Assembly (NCBI GenBank): GCA_022592435.1
Contig: JABYQS010000065.1
Location: forward strand, 124,001-188,000
Reading direction: 5' to 3'
DNA from: Cerioporus squamosus
Lineage: Eukaryota > Basidiomycota > Agaricomycetes > Polyporales > Polyporaceae
DNA length: 64,000 bases
Part shown: piece by piece, positions 12,749 through 26,863 of the stretch
Position numbering within the stretch: the stretch's first letter is position 1
Layout: every line of letters starts with the position of its first letter
Made by a program: the position numbers and the translations under genes
Notes under the pieces: model-generated
What the model was told of the DNA's origin: nothing
What the model saw: only the letters and a program-made list of their open reading frames with translations
Database searches by the model: none

Positions 12749-12896
12749 ACGATATGTTCACATATGACTGTGTGTATGCTAGCGATACAACAGTACAGTA
12801 CAAGAAGGCGACATGCGAGCGCACAGCAGAAAACGATATATACTCATGATGTATCCATAGGCGAATGGTAAACGTCCATAGCAGGACAGCGTGCTT
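12749..12896. other. Convergent 3' spacer
   Basis: Only about 148 bases separate the stop codons of eIF2B gamma and eIF3c, so their 3' UTRs probably overlap. Confidence 0.6.
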
Positions 12897-15822
12897 TCAT
12901 CGGTTCCTCTGCGTGTTGCCCGCCATCTGCGACCCGAGACCCTGAGCGAACCGTGCACCACGCCCTCCACGAGCACCCCCTGGACGTGACATGTAAGCAT
13001 ATACCCTTCTTTGGACGAGTGAAATTAAGACGTACCACGAGCACCGCCCCGCCTGTCTCCACGGCGATTCCTCTCTTGTGTCTGCTCGCCGCGCTTGTCG
13101 CCCTTGCCGCCATCGGGGCGATCGTTCCAGGTGTTGCTCACGCCTAACCTCTGGTCGAGCGACTTCTCGCTCTGCTCCACCATCGCGTTCACCTTGTCGG
13201 CAAGCGTCTGCGCAAGCTGCTGCGTGCGCGTCAGCTCGACCCGGTTGAACACGACGACGCCCGCGGACTGGTCAAGCGCCGCAGCAAGCTCCTCCGTCCA
13301 GATCATCTTCGACACAATGGACGTGACCGAACGGAGCGGAGGGAGAAGGTCTTGGCGAGGAGGGACAACGAGAGGGTGCGGTAGTGTGGCGCATAGGTGA
13401 AGAGGTATGTCCGGAGACCCTCCTCCTGGATCCGCTTCGCGAGCATCTCCTTGACCGCCGTGCACTCGGGCATCAGACTCCAGATCTTGATGCTCTGGAT
13501 GAGGTCGCGGCACTTCTCCCACTCGCCGTTCTGCAGCGCCTTGCTCGCTTGCATGATGTGGTCGCGCGTGCTCTCGGGTGGGCCGGTGAAGACCTGCCTG
13601 TCGGCGAAGTCGAGCAGACGCCGGAAGGGCTTAGAGATCGCCTTGCGCTTCTGCTCCTCGGAGTCAATGCTGGCAAGGAGCGGGATCTCGACGAGCATGC
13701 TCGAGACGAGGAAGGCGGCCTCGAGAAGCTCCGTGTTGATGTGCATGTGGAAGGGTAGCTGCCGCTGACGCTCTGCCTTCTCCTGCTCGGGGGAAAGGAC
13801 CTGGTTGTAGCGCTGCTGATGTACGCCTTGTGCCAACAACTCCTTGACACGCTGGGTAGCAAAAATGTCCTGGAGCGTTGCCTGCGCCTCCTTGATCAAG
13901 CCACAGCGGAATGCGCTGAGACCAAGTTGGACAACGGTGCGGTTGTAGAGTATTTGCGTTGCCACGTCTGCGTTGTGGATAGATTCCTGGAGATGTGACA
14001 TGAGGAGCATATCACGTGCGGTGTGGAAGTCGTTGTGGAGGGCATAGTGGTAGATGTGACAGAGCATAGCACGCGTGCGGAGGAGGGAATTCCCAGACTT
14101 GTATAGGTGGACGCAGAGAGCATGGATAAGGGAGGACGTCTGGCTATCGGAGGAGAGGATGACAGAAGGCTTGAGATCGGCGGCAGCGACAGTAGCCTCG
14201 AGGGCAAGAACGACAGGATCGGGCTGCAGGACTTGGTCAGTCGAGTGGTTAGACTCCATAGTCAAGGTCGCATACCTTGGAGTAGATGTGCTCCAGACGA
14301 CGCATAACGACCCGGCCCAGCGGATCCTCCTGCTTGTTCTTCTCGTACAGCGCTTGCGCTCGGCAAATTGTCGAGTAGAGGACCTTCTCATCCTTCAGTC
14401 TGTCCACATACTCGGTGCCGTGAGGATCGATGTTCTGCAAGCTCTTGGTGAACTCATCGTCCAGACGGTCGACGAAACTGATGACACTGCCGCGAATGCG
14501 CACGATGCCATCCTTCTCGGTTTTTGGTGAACGCTCGGCGAGCTCGTCATAATCCTCCGTGATCTCCTGGATAGAGTATGCGGGCTCCTCCGCGACAATC
14601 GCGATCAGCTGGTCTACCTCCTTCTGGGCGGACAGCCAGAGCTCTGTGGGCATGTGCGTCGCGACGGAGGAGTTGTAGTCAAATCGGGACGCCACCAAGG
14701 CCAGTAGAACGCGGATCTTTTGATATGGCGTGACTGCTACCTCGAGGAGCTTCTCGAGGATGCGGATTTGCTCCGCACGATCGGTATTCTACATTGCTTG
14801 TAAGCTCAAGCACAAGTCTTCTCAAGCAAGGGCATATCGCTAACCTTCTTACCACGGGCCTCTTGTACGACCTGCAGGTTCTTGAAGATGCCCTCCGGGG
14901 TGAACTGGATCGCCTTTCCGCCCTTGCCGACGGTGGTGAACTCCTCATCCTCCTCTTCATCGTCTCCCTTCTTCGCCTTCTTTGCTTTTGCAGGAGCAGC
15001 AGTAACATCAGGAACGAAGGTCGCCTGGAAGTCGCGCTCGAAGCCCTCGGGATCCTAAACAACGCCTTAGTCGCCGTCGCTGTCATCTGAACGTGCCGCA
15101 GCATACCTCCTGGTAGCGCTTGAGCTCGCTCTCGAACTCCTTCGCAACCTTCTTGACTTTCTGCTTGACAGCAGTAAGCGCACGGGCGTTGCTGGCGTTC
15201 ATCTTTTTCTTAGACTCCTTGTCCTTCGCCACCGCCGCATTGAGCGACTTCTCGAGGTCGGTCAACGTCCGGAGGTAGAACGGAGGCACAGGCTCCGCTA
15301 CATTTTGCTGCCTCTGCACCATGCGTACGAGTTTGTCGAACTCTGGATAGGAATAACACACATTGTAAGACCCGCACATACAGACGGGTACAGAGGGCAT
15401 GGTGGATCAATCAGGGTGTGCGTACCGGTTGAGATCGCGACCCAGTCATTGATCTTGAGCGCATTGTCCATCGCCTTCCCAGTGGCCTCCATCTCATCCA
15501 ACCGCTTGTCCTTCGCGCTCTTCACCACCCGCTTCACGTCTTCGTCAGACTCCTCGTCGGACGACGCGCCGTGCAGGAACCGTCCACCCTTCGGCTTCGC
15601 CTCCTGTGCCTCCTCCTCGTCGCTGCTCATCTCCTCCTCATCGTCTGACGACTCATCGGACGAGTCGGAGTCGCCAGCACTCTTCAAGAATCGGGACATG
15701 GCGGGCTTCGCCGCGGGTGCGGCCTGCTTCGGACCCTCGTCGTCGCTGGACATGAGCTCCTCCTCAGAGGAGGAAGAGCTGTCGGAATCGGAGTCGCCGG
15801 CTGCACGGAAGAATCGTGACAT
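12897..15822 (-). CDS. NIP1: Translation initiation factor eIF3 subunit c
   Basis: Multi-exon minus-strand gene for the eIF3 core scaffold subunit that helps bind eIF1/eIF5 and the 40S ribosome. The start [14 protein letters not shown] is the hallmark eIF3c N-terminus, and a second [12 protein letters not shown] follows after about 40 residues, both in very acidic Ser/Asp/Glu sequence. Then come the conserved domain ([45 protein letters not shown]) and the PCI region ([44 protein letters not shown]). The winged-helix part is [16 protein letters not shown], and the tail is RG-rich after an intron at about 13025-12968, ending at a TGA at 12897-12899. Near 13337 the frame breaks between AKTFSL and [11 protein letters not shown]; one missing base in CTCCGCTC restores it. 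Since eIF3c is essential, an assembly indel is the simplest reading. Confidence 0.9.
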
Positions 15823-16367
15823 CGTGCCCAGTGAGTTTGTTAGTCGACAAGCAGGAAGTGTCGCTAGGGAGGTCGTCGAGGACGATGTGGACGGTGGGCG
15901 GTGCGAAGGCTGCTGCACAAAAAATTAGGTTTCGGCATTGGGCGTGACTCCCGAGAGATTAGATAAGCACCGTCTGAGGACGTCGAAAAAGGCAAATCCC
16001 GACGCCCGCCTGAGCGCTCTGTGCGATGGACATCCTTGCATAAGGAGACCCATCGTCTTCATACCTATAGTTCAGGGTAAGGCCGCATTCAAATTTCAGG
16101 AAGTATCCAAGGTGTTCAAAAAATCGACTTGCACGTCGGATGTCAATTGTGTGTACCGTAACAGTCTCAACAAATAACCAACACGATGTGAACGGTCGAG
16201 CATAACATTTCCAGCAAACACAATATCTAGTAGCTTCCACCTGATACACCTGATACACACATAATGTCCCTCGCAAATACCCGCAGACACGGAAGATGAA
16301 TCTAGGAAGGAGGACTGAAGCAGGGAGGTTAGTCCCACGACTCGGACATGTCGGACAAATTGGACAC
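15823..16367. promoter_or_regulatory. eIF3c upstream region and peroxidase 3' spacer
   Basis: About 545 bases upstream of eIF3c and downstream of the manganese peroxidase. No further gene was recognised. Confidence 0.45.
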
Positions 16368-18192
<1,825 letters not shown>

Positions 18193-19717
18193 GTCGACTG
18201 TCACGGTTGCTGCTGGAGCTGAGGAGCCGAGGAGTCCGAGTGCTTGCTTGCTGGAGACTCTTTGCGAGAGTGCTGCAGAACCAGGCGAGCCGTCCCCTGG
18301 CTTTTATACCGTCGACGCGTCGCTGCTGCACCTCCCCGACCCTCCGCCCGGCTATGTGTGAAGCTCGCTCGCAGGAGCATGGAAAATGGGCTCGCGCCGT
18401 GTTGGCACAGACACCTCGGCACGTACGGTGTCGAGCTCGGTCCCCGGCGAGGGAATGCCCAGGAAGGCTAACCTGCACAGGCGAAGTCAGCAGGCGAGAG
18501 CGTAAAGGCGGTCGGCAGAGCCTTCCAGGAGGTGCGTACCCATAACCACGGGAACGGGCGCCATAGGACCTTCGTCTATTGGGCGCAGGACCTTCTTGTC
18601 AGGTCGACAGCTTTGCGAGAACGTATGTATAGCCGTTGAGCATCGCACGGATTGTCAGCTGGCGCTGGTTTGTCGGAGCTTGGCAGCCTCGGTGAGAGGG
18701 AGGCGGTGAGGCGAGGGGGCAAGACACCAACGTACAACACGAATACTCGGCAGCAGAGTTCCTCGTCGAGGGCGAGGCCGGTGGTTGTGTTGGCCTCTTG
18801 CCATACCATAGAGGAGGGCTGGAAGGATCGCGAGGTTAAGCGGGGGCACGAGGCTCCAGAGGAAGTGCGTTGACTGCTGCGTATCGTGTATCTCCACAAA
18901 GCCCGCGAACGTGTGCAGCGCTGCCGGCGGATCTGAAGCCAACGAGAGGGTCACCCCCGCGCGATGATAAAGGCCCTCATGCCATTCGTCGGCCGAGTTC
19001 TTGGTGGTGGGAAGTCTGGCCGGTCCAGTGGGTAGGAACCCATGTATCCGAACTTGGCTGTCCCGACGGTGTGTTTCGCACTGTCGTTGGACCGATTCCG
19101 TGGGTATGGGTCGGTGAGTTACCCAGCATCATGAGAGGGTCCGTCGGCAGCATACACGAATCTGATCATCGCACAGGAGATGAGCTGAGAACAGCAGAGC
19201 GAATAAAGTTATATGTGCGAATGAGCGGGCTTGTGCGACCAGGAGGCTAAAGATTAGTAGCATGGACTTGTCCGAGAGACCGGAACCGCGCTCGCATCTA
19301 CACAAGTCACTGTCAGCTAGTGCAGGAGAGCTACACAATTGTGCACTCACCGGCACGGATTCCTGGATGTGCGTGACGCAGGACGTAGCTGCGTGACCGA
19401 CATATGCCGGACGGCAGGGACTCACAGCTGTCCACGGACCACTGCTACGCATGGAATGGACTTAGCCACTACCTAAGTCAGTCCGAGCTGCTTGCACCGG
19501 TGCCATGGGTGCGGTTCTCACACAATACTCGGTATTCAAGCGTGAGTATTATGCATCGGATGAGGGGTCTCTTAAGGGACCGGGAACCCTGGGAGCACGC
19601 ACCGTCCCGCGGAGTCTGCCGCCGGGCCGTCCCACAGGAAGCTACGTGCGAGTCGGCATCGCACTCTGCTCGCAAGCTACGACAACCGCTTGCCCCAATA
19701 CTTATCCTCACATAGAT
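18193..19717. promoter_or_regulatory. Divergent region between mnp and hydroxyproline dehydratase
   Basis: About 1.5 kb between two divergent starts. It must hold both promoters. Short hydrophobic reading frames occur on the minus strand (18655-18954 and 19129-19452), but they could not be joined by a credible splice into a family-like protein, so no gene is called. Confidence 0.4.
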
Positions 19718-21054
19718 ATGGACCTACACGCACAGATCTCATCTGGAGAATACTCCCTGGAGGGGACAACCGTGATCAAGACGGTGGAAATGCACACTGG
19801 CGGGGAGGTGATCAGACAGTCAGTCGAACACGGTCGACCGATTGCTCACTCGGTACACAGCCAACCAGGATTGTCGTGCAAGGGTATCCGCGGCTGCATG
19901 GTGAGACCCTGCTGGAGAAGAGAGCATATGCACGCGAGCATCTGGACCATATGAGACAATGGTATGGCGGAGGTTATTTGATTGCGTAGGATGCTCGCTG
20001 AAGACCGTGGTTCAGCTTGATACGAGAGCCGCGAGGGCATAACGACATGTATGGTGCGATCATCGTACCGGAAACAGAGAAGACGCACAGCGGCGAGGCA
20101 GACGTCGGGGTGCTATTCTGTCACAACGGTATGTAGACAGCGAGATATAGATCGTGCACTCAACTCATTGTGGTTATGCAGAGGGCTACTCGACGATGTG
20201 TGGGCACGCGACTATTGCGCTGGGCCGCTGCCTGGTGGACACAGAAGACCTATCCGTCTTTCCGAGACGCAAGCAAGTTCCATTCGACGAGGGAAGAGGA
20301 GAAAGTCGAATCCGGTTACACGCGCCGTGCGGAGTCGTGGACGTGACAGTGCCGAGTGTCCGCGAGGGAGATAGAGTGCGGTCCGACCCGGGGAGAGACG
20401 TGCAGTTCGTGAGCGTCCGGAGCTTCGCGGCAGCCACGGACGTGGTGGTAGAGGTGCCGGAGGGCTTGCGTTGGCCAGAGTTGCGCGTCGCCGGCCGGAG
20501 CGCAGTGAAGGTGGACGTGGCATATGGCGGCGCGTTCTACGTGATCGTGCAGGAGAAGGAGCTCGGCTTCGAGCGGGTCAGGGAGGGGGGAGTGAACACA
20601 AGGCGGCTGGACGAGGCGACGAGGGTGGTGAAGCAGCTGGTGGGCGCACAGAAGGGGCTGTTCCGGGGCCATGGGCTGGCGGAGGACCTGGCGTACCTGT
20701 ATGGGGTGATTGTCGTCGACGATGGCGAGAACCAGGCGGGGCTGGGCGGGGAGGGCGAGGGGCGGCTGGGCGTGTGTTTCTACGCAGAGCAGGCGCTGGA
20801 CAGGTCGCCGACGGGCTCGGGTGTTTCCGCGCGCGTTGCCCTCGCGCGCGCCAAGGGGCTGCTGGGGGCGGGCGAGCGGGTGCGCTTCGACTCGCTGCTG
20901 TCTGCGCGGCCGGGCGGCGAGGCAGGCGCGTTCACAGGCAGCAGCGACGCGGCCGAGAGCGTGCGCGTCGCGGGTCGCGCCTTCTACACCGGCGCCTGTG
21001 CAGTTCGCGGTGGAGGATCAGGACCGCTTTTCACGCGCCGGGTTCGTGCTCTGA
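19718..21054 (+). CDS. Trans-L-3-hydroxyproline dehydratase (proline racemase superfamily)
   Basis: Exons 19718-19807, 19861-19961, 20016-20128 and 20182 to about 21054. The predicted product removes water from trans-3-hydroxy-L-proline to give pyrroline-2-carboxylate in the cytosol. The N-terminus has the [14 protein letters not shown] block, then [12 protein letters not shown] and the first active-site motif [13 protein letters not shown] with its Cys. The second motif is DRSPTGSG: the second catalytic Cys of true racemases is Thr, which marks dehydratases rather than racemases. Near the end, at about 21000, the frame must slip by one base (one extra G) to reach the family-like ending [16 protein letters not shown] and a TGA at 21052-21054. 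Otherwise the frame runs on to 21503 into the next gene. The exon sum is one base over a multiple of three, consistent with one inserted base. Confidence 0.85.
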
Positions 21055-21194
21055 GCGGTGACGTACTTCGCGGCAAGCGAACGATGATGTCATGGTCTAC
21101 GCCTACTTATACCCCGCCTGGAGGCGTCGCGCCCCATCCACGTCCGTTCTCTATCGCCATCTCCTCTCGTCCTCTCTCAGATCCATCCTCAGCC

Positions 21195-22161
21195 ATGTCG
21201 TACGCTTCCGTTGCTGCTCACAATGCGCCCCCTTCGTCTGAGCAGGTAACTCTTTCTCCAGATTACCCCCGCCCTGGGAAGGTCCTAACCTCATCAACCA
21301 GCCCCATCCCGACCCCGCGCTCCTCACCACCGAGCCCCCCAGCGCGGACAACATCGCTGATGATGCAGCGAAGGTCAACATCGTTGCTCCCGACTTCAAG
21401 AAGCACCCCGCAACGACGACGTCTGTCCAGGACATCCCCTCCGACGCGTCCGCCCCGGCCCCCTCGACCCCCAGCAAGCGTCGTCGCTACCTCGACGAGG
21501 TAGAGCAGGAAGGCTCTTACTTTTTGAACGTCGCGAAGCAATACCTCTTCCACCCTGCCATCGCCGGTGGCCTTCTCGGTCTCAGTACGTACATTCCTCG
21601 TGTCGTGTGGCCTTCCATATACTGACTGCGTCCAGTCAACGTTGGCCTTATTTCGGGCGCGGCATATACCTTCTACACGAAGCCCCATCTCCGCCGCGAC
21701 ACGCGCGCAATCGCGTCCGCAGTCGCCGGTGTCTTGACGCTGCTCAGTGCTGAGGGCTACGCCGCGGAGAAGTACCGCGAAACCCCTCGCGGTCAGCGTG
21801 AGGCCGAAAAGGCGAAGAAGGAGGGCGCTGCGCTCTACCGCGCCGCTCGCGAGCACATTCTCCGTCCCGGTGTCCTTGGTGGACTCCTCGGTGTTTGTGA
21901 GTAACTTCATGTTCTAGATTAAGATTGTGTGTTGACCGCTTCGAAGTGAACACGGCCGTCCTCGGTGCCGTTGGCTACTTCTCATACACGAACTGGGATA
22001 GGCCTTCTTGGGACAGGCGCACCGTGTCCGCGGTGACCGTTGGCCTCCTGACGCTCTGGACTGGCGAGGGGTACGTGCAGTCTGCTGTCGCATCGTCTTG
22101 ACTTATGCTCACGTTGTGCTACAGCTTCCTTGCTGAGCGTTACCGTTCGAAGCACCACTAA
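21195..22161 (+). CDS. Fungal membrane protein resembling OM14 C-terminal domain
   Basis: First exon 21195-21245, second starting at 21302, with further short introns near 21585-21635, 21898-21955 and 22071-22127. The product is about 230 residues. The N-terminal half is hydrophilic and contains SADNIADDAAKVNIVAPDFK. The C-terminal half has three glycine/alanine-rich segments able to span a membrane (HPAIAGGLLGL followed by VGLISGAAYTFYT, then LRPGVLGGLLGVLNTAVLGAV, then VSAVTVGLLTLWTG). The segments LFHPAIAGGLLG and ILRPGVLGGLLG are internal repeats of each other. I relate it to the fungal mitochondrial outer-membrane OM14 C-terminal family from memory of that architecture; a different mitochondrial membrane family is possible. 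It ends FLAERYRSKHH with a TAA at 22159-22161. Confidence 0.7.
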
Positions 22162-23479
22162 ACGTTATTGACGAATTCATTTCTGTTGGAATGCTGGACA
22201 ATTGATACGATATACGCATGTACTGTATTGCTAGTTTATTCGTCTATGACAGCACGTATTGTCACCCCCTCATGCCACTTAGTGTGCCAGATTGCCTTTC
22301 ACGCGGATGTCGTGCCCCGACAGCTTCCGCTTCCAATCTCAAGTCCGCAACACACCGATCAGCCCTTCCAAGCTCGCAGCACTGGAAGAATCCCCGCCTT
22401 TCTCCTCTCCTGCCTCTGTCGGCCCGCGAAGTCTTTGGTCCTTTTACCGTTCTTCACACTTTCATTCTGCCGGTTCTCTTTTCCTTCATGCTGCCTCGTC
22501 TTGCACCTCTCATGTACTGCCCAAGGTCGGTGAATGGTATCTACTTGGCGGTTGGTCCATAATCCGCATTTGGACGACATGATCCTTGGTTTCGACTAGG
22601 TCCGCAAAGCGGCTCGGTTTCCCTTTGAACACAGAACACAAATACTCCACATGGCGCGCGCACTTCCATACAATCATATGGGCGGGAATGCGCATCTTGG
22701 TTTGATATGTCGAGTATTCTCTCTTTCCTCTCGAGCTCTTCTATGTACTTATGTCTTGCCCTCAACCTCAGCTCGCGTCGCCGTGGCAGATGCACCCACC
22801 CGCTTTTCCGCTGACAACCGGAGTTGCGACTTGTTCTCTCGTGGCCCGGGGAGTACTTAGTACTAGTTGCGTGGCCGCCGCAGCTCCAGTGAGACCGCCT
22901 AAGATGCTTCGCCCATACCTGCGGTTTGCAAGCTACGGGAGCGTTCCGTACGCCGTTCTACTCGTCTGACGCTGTTACACCCAGCGCTGGCTCGGATACC
23001 TCTGAATCATCCATCGTTCTGTGAAGAAACGTCCGCTTGCCAGTGCAGGCCGGTTTCCAGCTCCATGCATTCTAGTGGTTTCGACACTGTCGCGCGGCCC
23101 GTCGCTTGTGGACTTTGAGGAGACTTCGTGGTTATGACCCACCATCTACTAGTGCAGCCTAGCCAATGATGTGTATACTTGCATGAAATGTGAGCGAGTA
23201 CAGAAGTTGTCAGCATGGGCAGAGTAAGTAACGGGCTCTGCCTCTGCCGTCATGGACCTCAGCTCACGGCGTCTAAGAAACACGACGCCGCGATCATGTG
23301 ACTCGCTATATTGAACCAGTCCGGCGTCTGCAGACGCGGCATCCCAGAGCTGCTCCAAGTCCTCGACCTCTTCCTCCTCCACCCCCATCCCCGTCTCCGT
23401 TCGCTTTCGCGCCACCTTACACACCGCAACTTAACTCTGACGACGCACGTAGCTGCCGAGAATTGAACACTGCAAGTAC
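22162..23479. other. Spacer upstream of the CLASP-type gene
   Basis: About 1.3 kb. The first part is T/C-rich and the last part should contain the promoter of the next gene. No supported coding exon, RNA gene or repeat was found. Confidence 0.45.
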
Positions 23480-26034
23480 ATGCCTCCAAAAGCTCCTTTA
23501 ACATCCATCGAGGTGAGTCTGTCAACCGTCCCAATCGCCATTCCACCCTCAAATGGCACCCGACGTCAGTGCTACACCCTCTCCCATCTGCGCGACGAAC
23601 TAGCATCTGTACAAGATGCGCTGTCTGTCACCGAGACCGAGGAGACATGGGACTCGATAGGAAACGCCCTCATTCGCTTCGCCGCGCTCTGCAATGGCAA
23701 TGCGAACAACTATCCCGACGACCTCGTAGCAGCTCTCCGCGCTTCAGCTCGTCCAGTCACCTCTGCGATCAACTCTGAACGCACACGGCTCTCCGGCACT
23801 GCGACCGACTTCGTAACCACCGCCGTCACAGCGCTCGGGAGCTCATTCGAGCCGCTTATCCCCCACTACCTGCCCACCGTCCTCAACTTATGCACGCGCA
23901 CGAACAAGGTGTTCATCACTCGTGCTAAGGCATGCATTGCGGCGCTCGTCGAGTACACGCAGGCTCCGGTGATCATCCACTACGCGGCCGAGTCCGTCAA
24001 GGACAAGTCCGTATCGCTCCGCTTGGCCTCGGCGGAGACGTTGATGTCCTGCATGAAGAGCTTCAACCCACCAGACCTGGAGAAAGAGAGCCGGGCGAAG
24101 GAGATTGAGGCGACCATCCGCTCGACTGCTGTCGACGCGAGTGCGGACGTGCGCAAGGTGGCGAAGAAGATCTTCGAGGCGTACAAGATCTTGCTGCCGA
24201 AGCGGCTGCCCAGGTGAGTCAACCTTCCGCGGGGATGTAGTTGCGTACTAATCGGCGTCGGTCCGCCAGCTTCGTGGATCCGCTCGACCAGAGGACGCGC
24301 AAGTACCTGGACATCAAGGCCACCACCGTGGTGCCCGCCTCCAGCGGGTCACCACCGTCCCGTCCGACCTCCTCGCAGTCCACCCGGTCGACCCAGAGCG
24401 AGTCCCGCGTCGCGACCTCCCATCCATCGAAACCCTCCTCCAGTGCCAACGCCGCACAGCGTCCGAACAAGCACATCCGCTCGGTGTCGACAGAAGCAGC
24501 GCCTCCCCGGCGACCTCTGCGGGCGCCCACACCCGAGGTTGCTCCTGTTGCGTCCACCACTTCGCACGACAATGGGCCCCGTCGGCCAGTGCGCGAGGAG
24601 CCCAGGAGGCTGAAGGTCGACATGCCCCCACCCGACTTCATCCCGGCGCATCCGTATACCGGCCCACAAAGGCCGATGTCCGCCACGGAGCTGCACTTCC
24701 CTGAGCGAACCGTGTCGGGCCCGCAGCGCGTACTGAGGCACGATATCGCACAAGCTAAAACCTCGACGAATGCTGTACGGTCGGGGCCCATCCGTCCCTT
24801 CAGCTTCAAGCCCACGAGCTCAGAAGATGGTTCGGGTGCGGAGAAGAAGGAGCGAGTGGTGGGCGGCGCGCGCCGCGTCCCCCGGATGCCCGAGCCCGAG
24901 CCTGCGCCGCCCGCCGACGACAGAGGCAAGGCTGCTACGGGGGCTTCGAGGCCCGCCCTCCCCATCCGTCCTCGCGTGATCTCCACGAGCAAGTCGACGC
25001 CAGCGGTGCCGCTGCATGCGGCCGCGGTTGTCAAGGAGGAGCCCGCTCGCGTGAAGAAGCTGGCGTCCTCCGTGGGTGCTTCGTCGAAGCCTGCTACCGG
25101 TGCTCCTACTGCGAAGCTCGGCAGGACGGCGTCGACGTCGACTGTGCAGGCTACAGCGAGCTCGAGGGCAAGGACTGCTGAGAAGACGCAGGACAGGGCT
25201 GCTGAGAGGGACGAGAGGCGAGTGAGGACCCAATCGAGGGAGGAGCGGGAGAAGGAGAAGGCCCAAGCTAAGGACCAGGAGAAGACTCGGGAGAGGAAGT
25301 CATCGTCCAAGACGACGGCTGCTATCCCCACGGCTGCTTCCCGCCATGGCCCTGCGCCGACCGTCACGATGCGGGACAAGACGAACCGCATGCACGCGAA
25401 GGCGAGCGCAAAGGAGGCGACGAAGGACGCTCAGAAGGTGTCGAGCAAGGCCCGGTCGTCGCCCGACGTCCCAGAGGTCGTGGAGGTTGTCTCTCCGGCG
25501 GAGGTGCCGCTCCCTGATACACCCAAGGTCTCACCCGTCCCCGTCGAGGAGGCGTCGCCGCCTCCGCTCATCTGCCTCGACACGCCCGAGAAGGATGTCC
25601 TTGCGCCCACCCCAGCACCTGCGCCTGTACCTGCACCAGCTGCACCCGCCCCGGTATTCAAGCCTCTCTCACCCGCGGAAGTCCCCCTCCCATCTTCTCG
25701 ACCGAACTCCGCCGACGGGACTAGCACACCACCCCTCTCAGACCTCGCCCCTCCCGTACCAGCCATCGACTTCACGGAGCCGCACACCCGCACGCCCGAG
25801 CGTCAGCCGCAGCGACGCGGGGCAGAGGTCGAGCAGACGCCGATCTCTGCGCTCGTTGCGTCCATCCAGCGCGAGTTCCTGGCGATGAACCGCGGGTCGC
25901 CGCTCGAGACGATGGCGGAGATGGACGAGGAGGAAAGCATCCTCGTGGGGGACGCGGGCGAGGCGGACGGGGCGGAGATGTTCCCGCCTGTGCCCGTGGT
26001 TGAGCCGTTGTTCTCGAGGAGCGTGCATGCTTGA
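23480..26034 (+). CDS. CLASP-type microtubule-binding protein (TOG domain)
   Basis: Three exons (23480-23512, 23570-24213, 24270-26034) give 813 residues. The first 220 residues are a helical HEAT/TOG array: ETWDSIGNALIRFAALC, GTATDFVTTAVTALG, LPTVLNLCTRTNKVFITRA, SVSLRLASAETLMSCM and VRKVAKKIFEAYKILLPKRL. This matches the CLASP N-terminal domain, which binds tubulin and stabilises microtubules. The rest is Pro/Ser/Ala-rich with a charged Lys/Glu/Arg stretch of about 60 residues (around 25140-25300) that may form a helix. A second TOG domain was not seen, so this is shorter than animal CLASPs. It lies near a CLIP-170-type gene; both products are plus-end trackers, a functional link I infer. 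The start is fixed by the short first exon, whose phase-0 intron leads directly into CYTLSHLRDEL. Confidence 0.8.
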
Positions 26035-26476
26035 GGAGCCTGGGGACGCGGTCTCTTGGGAGTGGATTCATTGTGCTTTGATCCGCATCGTGTGCAGTCG
26101 CTTTCGTTGCATTTGTCTCGTGCATGCTGTGTCGACTGGACTGTACCTACATACTTAGTATCGTGTACGAGTACTCACATCTATCATACGTTAATTTCGT
26201 CCAGGGTGCTAGGCGCGGCGGAGCAGATATGCACCACATAGGGTTGTTCGTGACACCGCTAACCCGCTTGCTTGCTTTCCGCTTGGGTCATCGGGCAGTA
26301 CAGATATGTCATTGAGGGGGCTGTAGTATTAAGTTTGCGGAGTAAAGGTATGCTATAGCAAGCATGCAAGCCCTCTAGAACCGTCATGCTGGGGGCAGCT
26401 ATGAGTAGGTGAAGATGAAGCCAAAAGACGATAGGAAGACTCACAAGCAAGATCTATGCCAGTGCCACAAGTCCGC
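26035..26476. other. Convergent spacer
   Basis: About 440 bases between the CLASP-type gene and the minus-strand bL34m gene, probably 3' UTR sequence of both. Nothing else was recognised. Confidence 0.5.
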
Positions 26477-26863
26477 TCAATGCGACAAGAACAGCCGGCC
26501 CCTGGCCTTCCTGCGCGCAAGCATCTTGCGTCCGTTGACGCTCCGCTTCCTCGTCAGGAAGCCGTGCTTGCGTTTCCTCTTCCGCTGCGAAGGCTGGTAC
26601 TCCTGGCCCTTGGTGTTGTGCCGAACTTGCAGCAGAGGCGAGAAGACCGAGGAGGCGATGGACGGAGCGGGATTGAACCGCGCGAGAAGACTAGGAAGAG
26701 CGCGTAGCAGGGAAGATGTAGGGAGCGTCAAAGGGAGGATGGGCCTGAGGGGTACGAGAGAGGAGGCAAACGAGCTCGAGGACGTCGCTCGTAGTACTAC
26801 CGCTGCAGGGAGGACCGGTGGACGCGAGAGCAGTCGGGCGAGCGAGGGCGGTATCCGCGGCAT
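26477..26863 (-). CDS. MRPL34: Mitochondrial ribosomal protein bL34m
   Basis: Single-exon minus-strand gene of about 128 residues. The C-terminal 45 residues are the bL34 signature: [18 protein letters not shown], then [20 protein letters not shown], ending LFLSH. The protein sits at the exit-tunnel side of the mitochondrial large ribosomal subunit. The N-terminal 80 residues are rich in Arg, Ser, Leu and Pro with no acidic residues for long stretches, as expected for a mitochondrial import sequence. I place the start at the ATG before [13 protein letters not shown]; an in-frame ATG nine codons upstream (26890) adds MLTEIGRTE and cannot be excluded. It is transcribed away from the CLIP-170-type gene. 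Confidence 0.88.
   Translation of the reverse strand: MPRIPPSLARLLSRPPVLPAAVVLRATSSSSFASSLVPLRPILPLTLPTSSLLRALPSLLARFNPAPSIASSVFSPLLQVRHNTKGQEYQPSQRKRKRKHGFLTRKRSVNGRKMLARRKARGRLFLSH

Noticed and set aside
18655..19452. Hydrophobic minus-strand frames that could be a small membrane protein
   Set aside because: The joins tested across 19290-19340 run into stop codons, and no conserved motif was seen.
24219..25391. 390-codon open frame on the minus strand
   Set aside because: It lies wholly antisense to the CLASP-type exon, has biased low-complexity composition, and resembles no family; it is a GC-driven shadow.
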